From assembly GCF_023065955.2 (NCBI RefSeq), contig NW_026622764.1:74765333-74829332 (forward strand): DNA of 64,000 bases, given 5' to 3'. Of the stretch, positions 1-11,734 are shown piece after piece. Each line of letters begins with the position of its first letter. Position 1 is the stretch's first letter. The DNA is from Ursus arctos (Eukaryota; Chordata; Mammalia; Carnivora; Ursidae). A program made the position numbers and the translations under genes. The notes beneath the pieces are model-generated. The model saw only the letters and a list, made by a program, of their open reading frames with translations. It did not search any database and was not told the origin of the DNA.

Positions 1-3000
1 CTAGAATGGAATACAGGGCCCTCCCTCAGTTGTTCTTGTCTACCTCTGCATTTTTACCCAACACTTCTGTCTGCCTCCTTAAAAAAAATTAGGTAATGAC
101 ACTTAGATATGGATACAGAAACCAGCTGTATACACTGGTACCTATGCTGAAGGGACCTTCCTTTAAGGGAGTTGGCTTCCTCCTCATTTGAGGTGCTATT
201 TTTAAACTGTGTTCACTGAGGACTGGGTAAGTTGATGTGAACATCCTCTGCAGTACTTCAAATTATGTGTCTGCACTTCACATCTCAAAAAAATATATAT
301 ACATATATGTAAAATATATATATAGCAAAAACTTGGTAGTTTACCCATGTACTTTTTCACCTTCATGACAAAATGTCTCCTGTGACTGTAATAATTGTAC
401 CACCTCCTCTGTGACATCTTCCACTCTCAGATCCATTATTCCCATAAAGATCATGATGCCAGCCTGGATTCTTCCTCCACCATCATCTTGAGCCTGGAGA
501 GGGCACCACCACAGGGCTTTTCAAGAATCTCAGTGAACCTCTTCCTAATGCATTTCTTAATCATGGGGAGAAAGTATTATTCTCCAGGCCTTTTAAAAAT
601 ATATGATAGAGGAATTGGAGAAGTATGCACATAACCATCCAATCCAACATTCTTAACTCCCTGAGCCTTCAGACATCTTCCTCCACAGTGTGTCAGCAAA
701 GTTCCAGCTTGGCACCTCATTGGTCATAAGCCAATGAGTTGAATCTAGGAAACTACAAACAAACTCAGCCACTACTGGGTGCCTAAATCAACACATTACA
801 TTCCAAACTTCAGGTAAGCCTATTTACATTGGTAAAATTAGCCAGATCAGAACTCAAAATTGTATCTTCCTTGTTTTATCACTTAACGCTATTTCCGTAT
901 CTTCTCTCCAGATTCCCACTGGTACAATTTGCTAAGTCTTACAAGTCTCAAGATTAGGCTTCACTAGTTCTGGGTTCTTCTGGGACACACCTCTTTATGG
1001 AACTGCAGTCAGGGAGGAGTGGTAAGAATGAATTCTGAAAACAAGCAGCATCCCTTGAGAGGTAATCACTTCCGAAGCAGTTACTTCAGGATGTTTGTCT
1101 AGAAGCAACTTCTTCTGTCAGATAAGATGAAGGAACTGCCTTCTTAATCAACAGGAGAATTTCAGGGGACAAGGGATTTCAAAATTCTCAGGTTATCTGT
1201 ATCTACCTAAAGTTCTTCCTCCCACATTTCAGGATCCCCTTCTTGTTCTATGAGTTCCTAGACATTCATATAAAAAACCTGGTGGGACTGAGCAGCACAC
1301 TCTACAATCCTGCCACTCCACTGGGAAGGAGTCCTTCAAAGGGATCATAAAGTCTGATTCCTATTCCCCCCACCCACACACCCAAGTTATATGCCTTTAA
1401 GGAAAATGAATAAAGAATAGTAAAATACCTTGAGGCTAACAATAGTACATCCTTTAACATAACTTGGAGAAGAAAGGGAAAGAGTGATAGTAGAACAACA
1501 TTGAGTAGCTGGAAAGAATGCTACCTGATAGAAGCTATGGCTTTCAGCACAGGGATATAATCAAGCTCCAGTAACACAGCGGCAAGGGAGCTGAAGGAAT
1601 AAATACTCCAAACTCACTGTTTTTCTCCTGCCCTTAAACTCCTGCTATGCTTCGCACTGGCTGAACCCAACTGAAAGCCACATTCAAGGAAGTCCCTTGC
1701 TGTGGTCTATGAATTATGTATAAGGAAAAAGAGAAAAAGATGGGAAATGATTATAACTATGATTATAGCACATAAGGATAACCATTTATACCTTTTATAT
1801 CTACATAAGTTTTCAATTATTTGGATAGCTTTCATGAATTTCTGCTCCATTGATTTATTTCTATCAGTATTACATAGCTTAAATTACAGTAGTTTTATAA
1901 GTCATCATAATATGGGGTAGAGCAAGCTTTTTTGGGCAGTCTTTTAAAAAATTATTAGCAAGTTTAGAATTATTAAAATAAATAATCTGGTTCAAAAACA
2001 TTATTATAATAATAAACGGAATTGTGTTAGTTTTGCACATTATGTTTAGGTGCATTTAACAACAACATTACATGTTCAATCAGCCAAATTTAAACACCAT
2101 GTTGACCTAAAGTGAAAGCAAGGCATAAATCAACCTTTAACATAGGCTCTATGTCTCAATGTTGACTCTCATGAACACTCACTTATCTAAAGTAGTCCTT
2201 GATTACAAATACACTTACAACCCATGTATATTGCTCTTTTGCTATTTTAATGAACTCTATTAATTGCCTTTTTATTTCTTGTCATAAGTTTGTCAATGGC
2301 TATTTTTACAACTCATTTTTTGCCATTTTATCCTCTATCTAGCACAAACTTGGCTTATATGGGGATTAAATAACACTAAGCAATTTTTGAAAACCTACTT
2401 GTGACATCAGGGAAATCAGGGTACATATTAAAAAATGTGCCGAAGGGCTCAAACAATGTTTTAAACAGGCAAGATGGATATTCTTTACATTCCATTGTAA
2501 TGTGGATTGCCTACAAATCTGTGTTTGTGAAGGAAGGCTGAGAACACTTATTTTAATTTGATGATTGACATGAACAGCTTGCTGACATGGATCAGAGTGA
2601 AAGGAGCCCTCATTTGGCTATGGGTAAAAATGTTGAGCAGGACTGACCAAAAACAAATCAAGGAATTTGTGAGCTCCCCCCACACCATTGCAGATAGGTC
2701 TTCCAGAAGCCAAAGCCAGCCAGGGATTTATTCAACTGTGAATCAAATTGATTTGTTTCTTTGTTTGCCAGCAGTGTTTGCTTTTTAAAATTTGACTTTA
2801 AATATTTTATATGGGTCATCCCCCTCAGCTCACTCTTGTTCCCTCCATTGCTTATGCTTTAAACTCAACTGTTACAAAGAATATTGCCTGACCTCTGAAA
2901 GCTGGGGATTTGCCATTATAACCTCTAATTGTGGCTATCTATACTTTAGAGGCTACAGTCTTCTATTAGTCTTAGTTGTATGTCTTTCCCTACCTCTAGG

Positions 3001-3137
3001 CTTAAATTTTCTTGGGGAAATCAGTCCAATTATACAAGCACAGATAGAAAATTTATATTCCTCTTCTAAACATCCCTTGGGACCAAGGGATGAATCTCTA
3101 ACTTGTTGGTTTACTTTTCAGTTACAAGTCTCTTCTT
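1..3137. other. Non-coding stretch without recognisable element
   Basis: I find no gene, RNA gene or confidently assignable repeat in this AT-rich block. The open frames (for example 2792-3178, 128 codons) are short, have no motif, and the last one runs into the following LINE-1. An AATAAA occurs near 1409 and a CCAAT-like inverted pair near 720-740, but nothing else supports a promoter or an LTR. It may contain decayed repeats too old to read by eye. Confidence 0.6.
287..324. repeat. AT-rich simple repeat
   Basis: An impure (AT)n tract with interspersed AC/GT steps, preceded by a short A run. It looks like an ordinary microsatellite. Confidence 0.8.
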
Positions 3138-3369
3138 TGTGGGAGGGGGCAAGATGGCAGAAGAGTAGGCAACTCTGATTCAACCAGTCCCCTGAATTTA
3201 GCTAGATATCTACCAAACCATTCTGAACACCCATGAAATCAGCCTGAGATATAAGAACATATATCTGGATCTTCACAAACAAAAAATCCGTGGTCTTGAG
3301 GGTGCATCTTGCCTGGATTGTGTTTGATATTCTGGACTCTGTACATCCCTTCAACCAGCCCTCAACAGA

Positions 3370-4250
3370 ATGACTAGGAGGAGGAACTTCCAACAAAGAA
3401 AAGAACCAGAGACAATGGACACTCCCACAGACCTATGGATATGGATATAAGCAAGATGTCAGAGATAAACTTTGGGGTAGCAATTATGAAGTCACTAACT
3501 AGGCTTGAGAAAACCATCAGTGATGATATAGAATCTCTAAGGGCAGAAATGAGAGCCAATCAGGCCAAACTTAAAAATGCTAAGAATGAAATGCAGTCAA
3601 ACTGGATACTCTAACAGCTAGGGTAAATGAGGCCGAAGAATGAATTTCTGATCTAGAAGATAAACTGATAGAAAGGAAGGAACAAGAGGAAGCCTGGGAC
3701 AAACAGCTTAAAATCCATGAGAACAGACCTAGAGAGATTAATGACACCATGAAATGTTCCAATGTCAGAATTATTGGGATCCCTGAGGGGGTGGAGAGAG
3801 AGAGAACTCTAAAGAGCATATTTGTACAAATCGTAGCAGAGAACTTCCCTAATCTGGGGTAAGAAACAAGCATTCATCTCCAAGAGGCAGAGAAGACCCC
3901 TCCCAAGATCAATGAGAACAGATCAATGCTCCAACATATAATAGTACAACTCGCAAATCTTAGAACCAAAGAAGCAATCCTAAAAGCGGCTGGGGGAAGA
4001 AATTTCTTACATATGGAGGAACATCAGAATAATGTGAGACCTGTCCACAGAGACCTGGCAAGCCAGAAAGGGCTGGCAAGACATATTCAGGGTACTAAAT
4101 GAGAATAATGTGCAACCAAGGGTACTTTATCCAGCAAGGCTGTCATTCAGAATGGATGGAGAGACAAGGAGCTTCCAGGACCAGCAGAAACTGAAAGAAT
4201 ATGTGACCATCAAGCCAGCCCTGCAAGAAATACTAAGGGAGATTCTATAA
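3370..4250 (+). pseudogene. LINE-1 ORF1 remnant (ORF1p, RNA-binding chaperone)
   Basis: In a live L1 this gene makes the trimeric coiled-coil RNA-binding protein of the L1 ribonucleoprotein. The ATG at 3370 begins the usual Arg-rich N-terminus but meets TAA at 3448. A further TGA at 3641 lies in another frame and looks like CpG decay of an Arg codon. Pieces matching the coiled-coil ('SDLEDK'-type), the RRM region ('NVRIIGIPEG'-like, near 3763) and the C-terminal domain ('YPARLSFRM'-like, near 4128) follow in order. The reading ends at the expected '..EILREIL' stop at 4248-4250. Several frameshifts are needed to read it through, so it is a pseudogene with no product. Confidence 0.85.
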
Positions 4251-4328
4251 AAGAAAGACCCCAAGAGTAATATAGACCAGAAATGTACAGAGACAATCCA
4301 TAGAAACAGGAACTGTACAGACAATAGT

Positions 4329-5147
4329 ATGGCAATAAATACATATCTTTCAGTGGTAACTCTCAACATGAACAGCCTAAATGCTCCCATGAAATGACAC
4401 AGGGTTGCAGATTGGAAACAAAGACAGGACCCGCCATATGCTGTCTATAAGAGACTCACTTTTGAATCTAAAGACACCTCCAGATGGAAAGTGAGGGGAT
4501 GGAGAATCATTTATCATGCCAACAGACCTCAAAGGAAGCTGGGGTAGCAATTCTTATATCAGACAAATTAGAATTTAAAGCAAAGACTGTAATAAGAGAT
4601 CCAGAGGGACACTACATCATTCTTAAAGGGTCTATCCAAAAAGAAAATCTAACAATTGTAAATATCTATGCCCCAACATGGGATCAGTCAACTACATAAG
4701 CCAGCTGTTAACCAAAATAAAGAATCAGAATGACAATAACACATTAATAGATTTTAATACTCCATTCTCAGCATTGGACAGATCATATAAGCAGAATATC
4801 AACAAAGAAACAAGAGCTTTGAATTACACATTGGACCAGATGGACTTCGTAGATATATACAGAACATTCCACCCTAAAACAATAGAATACTCATTCTTCT
4901 CAAATGCACACGAACTTCCTCTAAAATAGACCACATACTGGGTCACAAATCAGGTCTCAGCCAATACCAAAAGACTGAGATTATTCCCTGCATGTTATCA
5001 CACCACAATGCCCTGAAACTGGAACTCAATCACAAGTAAAAATTTGGAAGGAATTCATACACTTGGAAGTTAAAGGCCATCCTGCTAAAGAATAATTGGA
5101 TCAACCAGGAAATTAAAGAAGAATTTAAACAATTCATGGAAACTAAT
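4329..5147 (+). pseudogene. LINE-1 ORF2 5' part: endonuclease domain remnant
   Basis: The likely ORF2 start is ATG 4329 ('MAINTYLS'), interrupted by TGA at 4395. An open piece at 4484-4699 holds the endonuclease core with 'GVAILISDKLEFK' and 'VNIYAPT'. A second piece at 4678-4929 holds 'LDQMDFVDIYR'. The 'KIDHILGHK' segment that closes the endonuclease domain is visible at about 4924-4950, in yet another frame. The domain would nick target DNA at TTTT/AA sites in a working element. Frameshifts and stops, together with loss of everything up to the C-terminus, make it inactive. Confidence 0.85.
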
Positions 5148-5884
5148 GAGAGGCAACCCACGGAATGGGAGAAGATATTTGCAAATGACACTACAGATAA
5201 AGGGCTGGTATCCAAGACCTATAAAGGACTTCTCAAACTCAACACTCAAAAAACAAATAACCCAGTCAAAAAATGGGCAGAAGACATGAAGCGACACTTC
5301 TCCAAAGAAGACATACAAATGCCAGACACATGAAAAAATGCTCAACATCATTAGCCATCAGGGAAATACAAATCAAAACCACAATGAGATACTACCTTAT
5401 ACCAATTAGAATGGCAAAAATTAACAAGGCAGGAAACAACAAATGTTGGTGAGGATATGGAGAAAGAGGAACCATTTTACACTCTTGGTGGGAATGCAAG
5501 CTGGTACAGCCACTCTGGAAAACAGTATGGAGCTTCCTCGAGATGTTAAAAATAGAGCTACCCTACAATCCAGCAATTAGACTACTGGATATCTACCCCC
5601 AAAATACAGAGGCAGTGAAAAGATGGGGCACATCTACCCCAACGTTCATGGCAGCTATGTCCACAATAGCTAAACTGTGGAAGGAGCCAAGATGCCCTTC
5701 AACAGATGAATGGATAAAGAAGATGTGGTACATATATTCAATGGAATATTACTCAGCCACCAGAAAGGATGAATGCCCACCATTTGCATCAGTATGGATG
5801 GAACTGGAGGGAATTATGTTAAGTGATGTAAGTCAAGCAGAGAAAGACAATTATCATATGGTTTCACTCATATGTGGAACATAA
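5148..5884 (+). pseudogene. LINE-1 ORF2 3' part: C-terminal domain remnant
   Basis: After the deletion junction the sequence resumes in the ORF2 C-terminal region. It reads as '[16 protein letters not shown]', then '[20 protein letters not shown]' (5256-5315), then the Cys-containing segment near 5440-5520, then an open piece at 5543-5884. That piece carries 'TIAKLWKEPRCPSTDEWIKK' and ends '..SLICGT' at TAA 5882-5884, where L1 ORF2 normally stops. The open run of 113 codons here is the least decayed part of the element. It has no promoter, upstream RT domain or intact frame, so no function is expected. Confidence 0.85.
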
Positions 5885-6214
5885 GCAATAGAACAGAGGA
5901 CCATAGGTCAAGGGAGGGAAATCTGAAGGGGGAGAAATCAGAGAGGGAGACAGACCATGAAAGACTATGGATTATGGGAAATAAACTGAGGGTTTCAGAA
6001 GGGAAGGAGGTGAGGGGATGGGCTAACAGGGTGATGGGTATTAAGGAGGGCATGTGTTTTGATGTGCACTGGGTGTTATACATAACTAATGAATCATTGA
6101 AGACAACATCAAAAACTAATGCTGTACTATCCTTATAATCCTGATAAACTTTCTTGGCCATGTTTCATAATTGTTTAAAGACCTTAGCAAACATCAACCA
6201 CGTGAAATGAGTAA

Positions 6215-6410
6215 CTCTTGATCTCATAGGTGCTCAGGGTTATTTATTTCTTAGAAGTTTCACTGAAATCAACTATAAAGCCCCAGGACCTTGTTCCATT
6301 CTTTGGGTCAGATCTCGATTAGTACTTCAATGTCTTCCTTATTTCTTGTTGTATTTCAGTTTTCTACCTTTTTTTGAGATAATTATCATTTGCATTTTCC
6401 CAGGAAAGTG
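6215..6410 (-). mobile_element. Old LINE-1 ORF2 fragment, antisense
   Basis: Read on the minus strand, the region resembles the ORF2 segment between the endonuclease and reverse-transcriptase domains. The antisense wording around 'AAAGCCCCAGGACCTTGTTC' (near 6279) is typical of decayed L1. It is short and diverged. Confidence 0.45.
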
Positions 6411-6439
6411 TGCCATTTCCCCACAGGATAAAAATATTT

Positions 6440-7110
6440 GGGTGTAGGAGAGTGTGATTTGGAAAAATGGTCCAGGAGGTAACTCTAAGTGCCTGTGCCT
6501 CCACGGAAACATCAAGAAATCAAGCAGAAACAGAACCAACTTTGTTAGGACTCTGAAAAATGGTCAAAGGTTTACAGCATCTAACTGAATCCTAAATCAA
6601 GGAAAAGGCAACTTGAAAACAGTAGGAAAGCTTTGTGATATTTTTAATTCACTTTGCCCCAATCCCTTCTGGCTCACAGTGCTTTTGAAGATGGCAGCCC
6701 ACGTTCCCAGTGTGGGACCCTGAACTCTGACTCTGGAGGGAGCACCACAAATCATAGTCATAAATAATTGTGCTTCTCTGTTTTAATCCGGCTGGGGGAT
6801 ACCAGAGCTCACCCAGGGTGGAAAAACATTGAGCAGTCCTCAAAAATACTGTAAAGTTAACTAAACAGCTCACAACAATCCTGGGCACAAAGTTAAAATA
6901 TTTAGATATTTAAAACAACATAGTCTTAAACAATCAATGGATTAAAGAGGAAACCACAAGAGAAATTAGAGAAAAAACAAACAAACACTGAGGGATACAT
7001 AAAAATGAAAACATGACATACCAAAATGCATGGAATGAAGCCTAAATGCCACTGAATTGTTCACTTTAAAATGATTATAATTTTGTTATGTTAATTTAAT
7101 GTCAATAGAA
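6440..7110 (+). mobile_element. Old LINE-1 fragments, sense (5' UTR-like, ORF2 and 3' end)
   Basis: 6925-7040 reads as the ORF2 linker after the endonuclease domain ('TCAATGGATTAAAGAGGAAA', then 'AAATTAGAGAAAA'). 7045-7110 resembles the A/T-rich end of an old L1 3' UTR ('CCACTGAATTGTTCACTTTA'). 6440-6900 is somewhat GC-richer and could be 5' UTR. The order implies internal deletion. Confidence 0.5.
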
Positions 7111-7828
7111 AATATGTTTAGATTTATAAGTATTAAATTGTATACAATTATATTATTTTCAGATTCAATTCTGACAGATACATATATCTACCACATTTCG
7201 GCTAAATAATAAATGTTTGTTCATCTCTCTTTTTTTGTATGGGTTTTACTCAAGGATTTATTTTCTTTTTTTTGAAATATATCCCCTAATACATATTTTA
7301 GAAAAGTATTTGATAGAGTTTTTGTTGTATGTATGTATATCCTTTTACTCTCATCCTTTAAACAAAGTTTGGCTGAATGTCTTAGCTTAAAGTTCTATGT
7401 TTGAAGTTAATTTCCCTCAGAACATGGAAGGTATGACCCCATTGTCTTCTGGTAACTAGTGTTGCCAAGCAGCTTAATGTCCATCTGTCCCTCCTTGCTT
7501 TTTAAACAATCTATTCCTTCCCTCTAGGAAATTTTAAGATTTTTCTGTGTTTATAGGAGATGATTGTTCGTTTGCTTTATAAACTCAACTTGGAACCTAA
7601 TTGCCTTTTCAATCTGAAAATTCATGTCTTCATTATTACAAATATTCTTTTATTAATTCTTAAAACGTTTATTCATCACATTTTCCCCTACTGATATTGC
7701 TTTTAATTAGATGTTGGATAGTCTAGTTTTATTCTATATTTCCCTTTTATAATCTTTCTCTATGCATTTGTACAACATTCTAGGAAATTTCTCACTTAAT
7801 TCTTCATCTCACTAAATATCTTTTCTCT

Positions 7829-8508
7829 TTTTTTTTCAAAATTTTATTTAAATTCTAGTTAGTTAACATATAGCGTAAGATTGATTTCAGAAGTAGAATT
7901 TAGTGATTCATCACTTACATGTAACACCCAGTGCTCAACACAACAAGTACCCTCTTTAATACCCATCGTCCATTTTGACCATTCCCCACCCATCTCCCTC
8001 CCAGCAACCCTCAGTTTGTTCTCTGTAGTTAAGAGTCTCTATGGTTTGCTTTCCTCTCTTTTTTCCCCCTTCCCATGTTCAATTGTTTTGTTTCTCAAAT
8101 TACACATATGAGTGAAATCTTATGTATTTGTCTTTGTCTGACTTATTTCACATAGCACTATACTCTCTAGCTCCATCAACATTGTTGCAAAGAGCAAGAT
8201 TTCATTCTTTTTTGATGGCTGAGTAATATTCCATTGTGTATATATACCACAGCTTCTTTATTCATTCATCAGGTGATGGGTGTTTGGGCTCATTCCATAA
8301 TTTGGCTATTGTTGATAATGCTGCTGCAAACATTGGGGTGCATGTGTCCCTACAAATCAGTATTTTTGTATACTTTGTGTAAATACCTACTAGTGCAATT
8401 GTTGGATGGTAAGGTAGTTAACTTTTATTTTTAAGTTTATTTTTAACTTTTTGAGGAATCTCTATACTGTTTTCCAGAGTGGCTGCACCAGTTTGCATTC
8501 CCACCAAC
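7829..8508 (-). mobile_element. LINE-1 3' end, antisense, 5'-truncated, with TSD
   Basis: The insertion starts with a T run (the poly-A tail on the minus strand) and the carnivore L1 3' UTR in reverse ('TTCTAGTTAGTTAACATA' near 7854, 'ACACCCAGTGCTCAACACAA' at 7924). It runs into the ORF2 C-terminus in reverse ('GGCTGAGTAATATTCCATTG' near 8217) and stops at 8508. A perfect 13-bp duplication, ATATCTTTTCTCT, is at 7816-7828 and 8509-8521. It is therefore a typical target-primed, 5'-truncated insertion. Confidence 0.93.
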
Positions 8509-8586
8509 ATATCTTTTCTCTGATGTCCATTTTTTTATACCTTTTTATCAATATCATCTTTTGGCTTGTGGAAATGTATTATTTCA

Positions 8587-8798
8587 GGGGCACCTGGGTG
8601 GCTCAATTGGTTAAGTGTGGGACTCTTGGTTTCAGTTCAGGTCATGATCTCATGGGAGGTTGTATCGAGCCCCATGGGGGAGGAATTGGGTTCTGTGCTC
8701 AGCAGGGAGTCTGCTTGAAGATTTTCTCCCTCTGCCCCTAACCCCATGTGTACTTGCGAGTGCTCTCTCTCTCTCTCAAATAAATAAATCTTTCTAAA
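8587..8798 (+). mobile_element. Can-SINE (tRNA-Lys derived), sense
   Basis: The head 'GGGGCACCTGGGTGGCTCAA' contains the tRNA-derived A box. A B-box-like 'GTATCGAGCCCC' lies near 8663. A CT-rich stretch and an AATAAA-bearing tail (8768-8798) follow. TSD AAATGTATTATTT (8572-8584) matches AAATGTGTTATTT (8799-8811) with one mismatch. It is inserted in old antisense L1. Confidence 0.95.
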
Positions 8799-9460
8799 AA
8801 ATGTGTTATTTTAAAGCTCTATTTCACCGTTCTATAAGTTTTATTTCTTCAGGTGTAAGCTCTTCAGTTTGTTGAGTTTGTCCCATTTTCATGGTAAATT
8901 TTGAAGCTGAAAGGCACTGTTTCATTTACCTGCTGTATATGTATATGACAACCTAAAAGCAAGGGAGGCAGGGTATGGTGCTATACCTCTATAGCTCATA
9001 TTCAGCCTTTTTATAGGTGAAAGAAGCAGAAGTTCTTGATGAGCTGTCCAATAGGTACTACAGTGACTAGTCTTCTGTGTATGTTCTCCAAGCTCCTCTT
9101 AGTGATTATCACTGCCATGTGTCTTTCTCACCTGCTGTGTCCTAGGTAAAGGCAGATTTCTCAGTCACTGCAGCCTAGCCAAAGCTGTGAGGAGAGGAGT
9201 GGTGTAGAGTTTGAACATTGATGACTTCTGATGTAGTACTTCCAGGAAACCCTCTGCAGATTTCTGCTGGATTCCCTTCCTCCTCTGGCACCTCTCCTCT
9301 CTGGGTGGGGAACACTCTCAATCTTACTGCAGTACTTGATTTTGCTGCAACTGTCTCATGCACAATTTCAGCTGTCGTTTTATTTTTCAGGCTGATTCTG
9401 TTTATTTTACAACAGAGATTCTTCACAGCCTCTGGCTTCCCTTTTGTGTTACAGTGAGAT

Positions 9461-9819
9461 TGCAAATTTTAAAATTATTTTCTGTGTTATCTAGGGATTT
9501 TGTAACAAGAGAAGAAGGTTGTAGCACATGCCCAATCAGCAATCTTGAGAAAGAAGTTTGGTCTTTCTTTCTAAAACAGTTATTAACTATATAATAAACC
9601 ACCATCATAATACCAAAACATATTTTTTCTTTATTCTCTAACTTTCAAGACATCATTACCAATCTTACATAGATCTTACTTAACCAACTTTCTTTGTTTC
9701 CTTTACTTTATTTTCCTTTGTTGTCTTTATTACATAGAAGTGATTCTTGTCTTTACACATGATCTCTTCCCTTTGGGACCTCACTCTTTTTTATTGTCTT
9801 CCTTGCTCACTTGCCTTCA
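9461..9819. other. Unassigned non-coding stretch
   Basis: T-rich sequence with no motif or repeat that I can name. It lies between old L1 and L2 remnants. Confidence 0.5.
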
Positions 9820-10075
9820 ACCAGGCTGGTCTTTGCATTTCTCTAACTTATCAAGCAAGCACCTGCCTCAAAACTTCCACATTTATTTTTACCTGACTGA
9901 GATGCTCTTTCTTCAATTCTTGATTTGCATGTCACCTTCTCAGTGAGAGTTGTCTAATTAAAATTACAATCCTGTCCAATCCTCCTGATAATGCCCTTTC
10001 CCTGCTTTATCATTACCATTCTCATCTTTGTCCATTTCTTCATTAATTTATTCCTCTCACCACCTGTTTTGGAAT
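9820..10075 (+). mobile_element. L2 fragment, sense
   Basis: The series 'CACCTTCTCAGTGAGAG', 'TTAAAATTACAATCCTGTCC' and 'CCCTTTCCCTGCTTTAT' (9930-10010) follows the L2 3' region in order. It is diverged, as expected for this ancient family. Confidence 0.55.
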
Positions 10076-10574
10076 CAAGGGCCATAAAGAAACCAAATCT
10101 ACTTACCCTCAATGTAGTTAGTAAAAAGTGTTCACTGAAAGAAAGGTTTGAAGCTATATGTTGCTTTTAGAGTTAAAGCATAAATAACTGCTCATGAGAA
10201 GACACATTTTTATTCATTTCTCTAAATATCTTATTTTCACCCTTTAATACAATTAAAAATTTCAAATACACTGTTTTAGATTTATAAAATATATTGTTTA
10301 GGTTTATAAAATATTATAGGTCTATAAAACAAATGGAACAAAATAATTGACCAGCAGTAGTGAGTTAGTGGAAAATATTTTAGATGTCATAAATGAGGAA
10401 TTAGTTGGGACAAAATGAAGTTTCAGTGATAGAGAATTAGTAGGGGCAAACATAATTTTAATAATATGATATTTATTAGAACAACTTATTAGAACAACTT
10501 AAATATACAAAGGTAGGTTATTATTTGGGACAATCTAAATGTCTAGCAATAGAATAATAGAAAGAAATGGATTG
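10076..10574. other. Unassigned AT-rich stretch
   Basis: There is a small tandem duplication (TTATTAGAACAAC twice, near 10474-10500) and an old L1-like phrase near 10530-10560. There is no gene. A splice-signal pair on the minus strand at 10107-10134 was considered and rejected. Confidence 0.5.
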
Positions 10575-11040
10575 ATGTCATGTCCCTGCTCAGGACCCTT
10601 GAATGGATTCCAGTTGTATGTAGGATGAAATCCAAAATATTACTGCCTATAGGATATTGCATGATTTGTCCCCTGACTACTCTCATAAATCCCAAACTGT
10701 ATTCTTCCCATACTCACCCTCTGGCTAGCTGATCCTTTAACATGCTGGAATCTACTGACCACTCACAGCACCTATAGGCCCTTTGCACATGATGTATGCT
10801 TCATTTGAAACATTTTCCCCTCTCACTTTTTTGCCTGCATTTTCTCCTTTTAGCTCCTTTTTCCTTTATGTGTGTGATTATTTTATAAAATTATGTATCT
10901 CCCATCAGACTGTACATTGTGTGAGGGCAGGAACTCTTCACTTTTTGTTCACCATTGTCCCCCATGTCTGGCATAACACCCAACAGATTACAGGTACCTA
11001 GGAAACAATTATTGAATATGAAAATAAATGAAGAAATGAA
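10575..11040 (+). mobile_element. L2 3' end, sense
   Basis: A long stretch follows L2 in order: 'GGATGAAATCCAAAATATTA' near 10622, a 'GGCCCTTTGCACATG' phrase near 10778, 'GTGTGAGGGCAGGAACTCTT' near 10919, and a terminal 'ATTGAATATGAAAATAAATGAA' equivalent of the L2 tail. The 72-codon frame inside is a chance frame. Confidence 0.85.
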
Positions 11041-11659
11041 TAAGCAAATTAAATCTCTAATTTTACAACTAAATACTTGAAAGTATATAAAACGTGTTTC
11101 CATAGCAAAAGAAATTACATATAGAATAAGAATGTATATCCTAAGTTCCTAATAATGATTATCACTGGGTAAACAAAATAAAAAATATAATTTTCCATTG
11201 TTTTCCTTTGTTTTATTTATTTATTTTGGGGAATTTTTTTGAAATTAAAAGCATAACTTAAAAACCCTAATATAAATCCCATTGTTACACATTTTTTATT
11301 ACTAACCCAAATTTTTAGACATTCACTATTACTATTATTTGCCATTAAAAGTAGTACATAATGAGAATCAATTATGAAAAATTCAGAGATAAATCAATAA
11401 ATAGAAAAGCAGAAAAATTCTTGAAGTAGGTGAAAGAGTAAATACACAAAAATATGGCTAACCAAACCAGTTCGGCAGTGTCTAGTCTGAGGCCAAATGC
11501 TTTTAAATATGATGATGGGCCAAATATTGATCAATCCCTTACTGTATGTATTTTCCATGCGTGTTTCCCTATCTGAAAAGTTGGATGACCTCACAGGTCT
11601 TGTGAGAAATAAATTATGTATTACATGTAAATATTCTTAGAATTATTGCTTAGTACAAA
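11041..11659. other. Unassigned AT-rich stretch
   Basis: No gene or clear repeat. The open frame at 11394-11594 on the minus strand has no recognisable motif. Confidence 0.5.
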
Positions 11660-11733
11660 AATGACTGGGTTTTCCATAGTGTCCCTCAAAAATTGATACT
11701 CACCCAGAACCTCAGAATGTGACATTAGGAATT
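11660..11733 (+). mobile_element. MaLR-type LTR 5' fragment (tentative)
   Basis: 'GTGTCCCTCAAAAATTGATA' followed by 'CCAGAACCTCAGAATGTGAC' resembles the start of a mammalian MaLR (MLT1/MST) LTR. It is cut off where antisense L1 begins. Confidence 0.35.
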
Positions 11734-11734
11734 A

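Larger units (their letters stand above)
3138..6139 (+). mobile_element. LINE-1 (carnivore type), sense, internally deleted
   Basis: The element opens with the carnivore L1 5' end, a G-rich stretch followed by 'GGCAAGATGGCAGAAGAGTA'. It continues through ORF1, the endonuclease part of ORF2 and the ORF2 C-terminus, and ends in the typical 3' UTR ('CACTGGGTGTTATA' near 6067 and 'ACATCAAAAACTAATG' near 6107). It is about 3 kb, against roughly 6 kb for a full element. The missing part is the ORF2 reverse-transcriptase core, lost at a junction near 5147. Stops in both ORFs show that it is dead. No poly(A) tail or clear target-site duplication survives, so it is moderately old. It lies in plain non-coding DNA with no gene beside it. 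Confidence 0.95.
7330..9460 (-). mobile_element. Old LINE-1/HAL1-type element, antisense, interrupted
   Basis: 7330-7828 resembles ORF1 of an old L1 or HAL1 read backwards, with the 'CCATTGTCTTCTGG' and 'CTTTTCAATCTGAAAATTCA' hallmarks. 8522-8586 continues it. 8812-9460 looks like its 5' UTR, the GC-richer part. It is split by a younger L1 (7829-8508) and a SINE (8587-8798). The host sequence resumes cleanly after each, which supports one old element. The 79- and 96-codon frames at 9175-9465 are chance frames in it. Boundaries are approximate. Confidence 0.45.

Noticed and set aside
940..1340. Minus-strand reading with protein-like words
   Set aside because: About eleven stops in roughly 130 codons, more than chance would give, and no family recognised.
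700..1415. CCAAT pair, TATAAAA and AATAAA in order, resembling an LTR
   Set aside because: No TG...CA ends, target duplication, primer-binding site or internal retroviral sequence could be found.
2792..3178. 128-codon open frame
   Set aside because: It crosses from unique DNA into the first 40 bases of the LINE-1, so it cannot be an old gene.
10107..10134. Minus-strand acceptor (CCTTTCTTTCAG) and donor (GGTAAGT) around a 28-base segment
   Set aside because: The segment is AT-rich and begins with TGA in one frame, and its neighbourhood is decayed repeat. Splice-like pairs of this quality are expected by chance in 64 kb.
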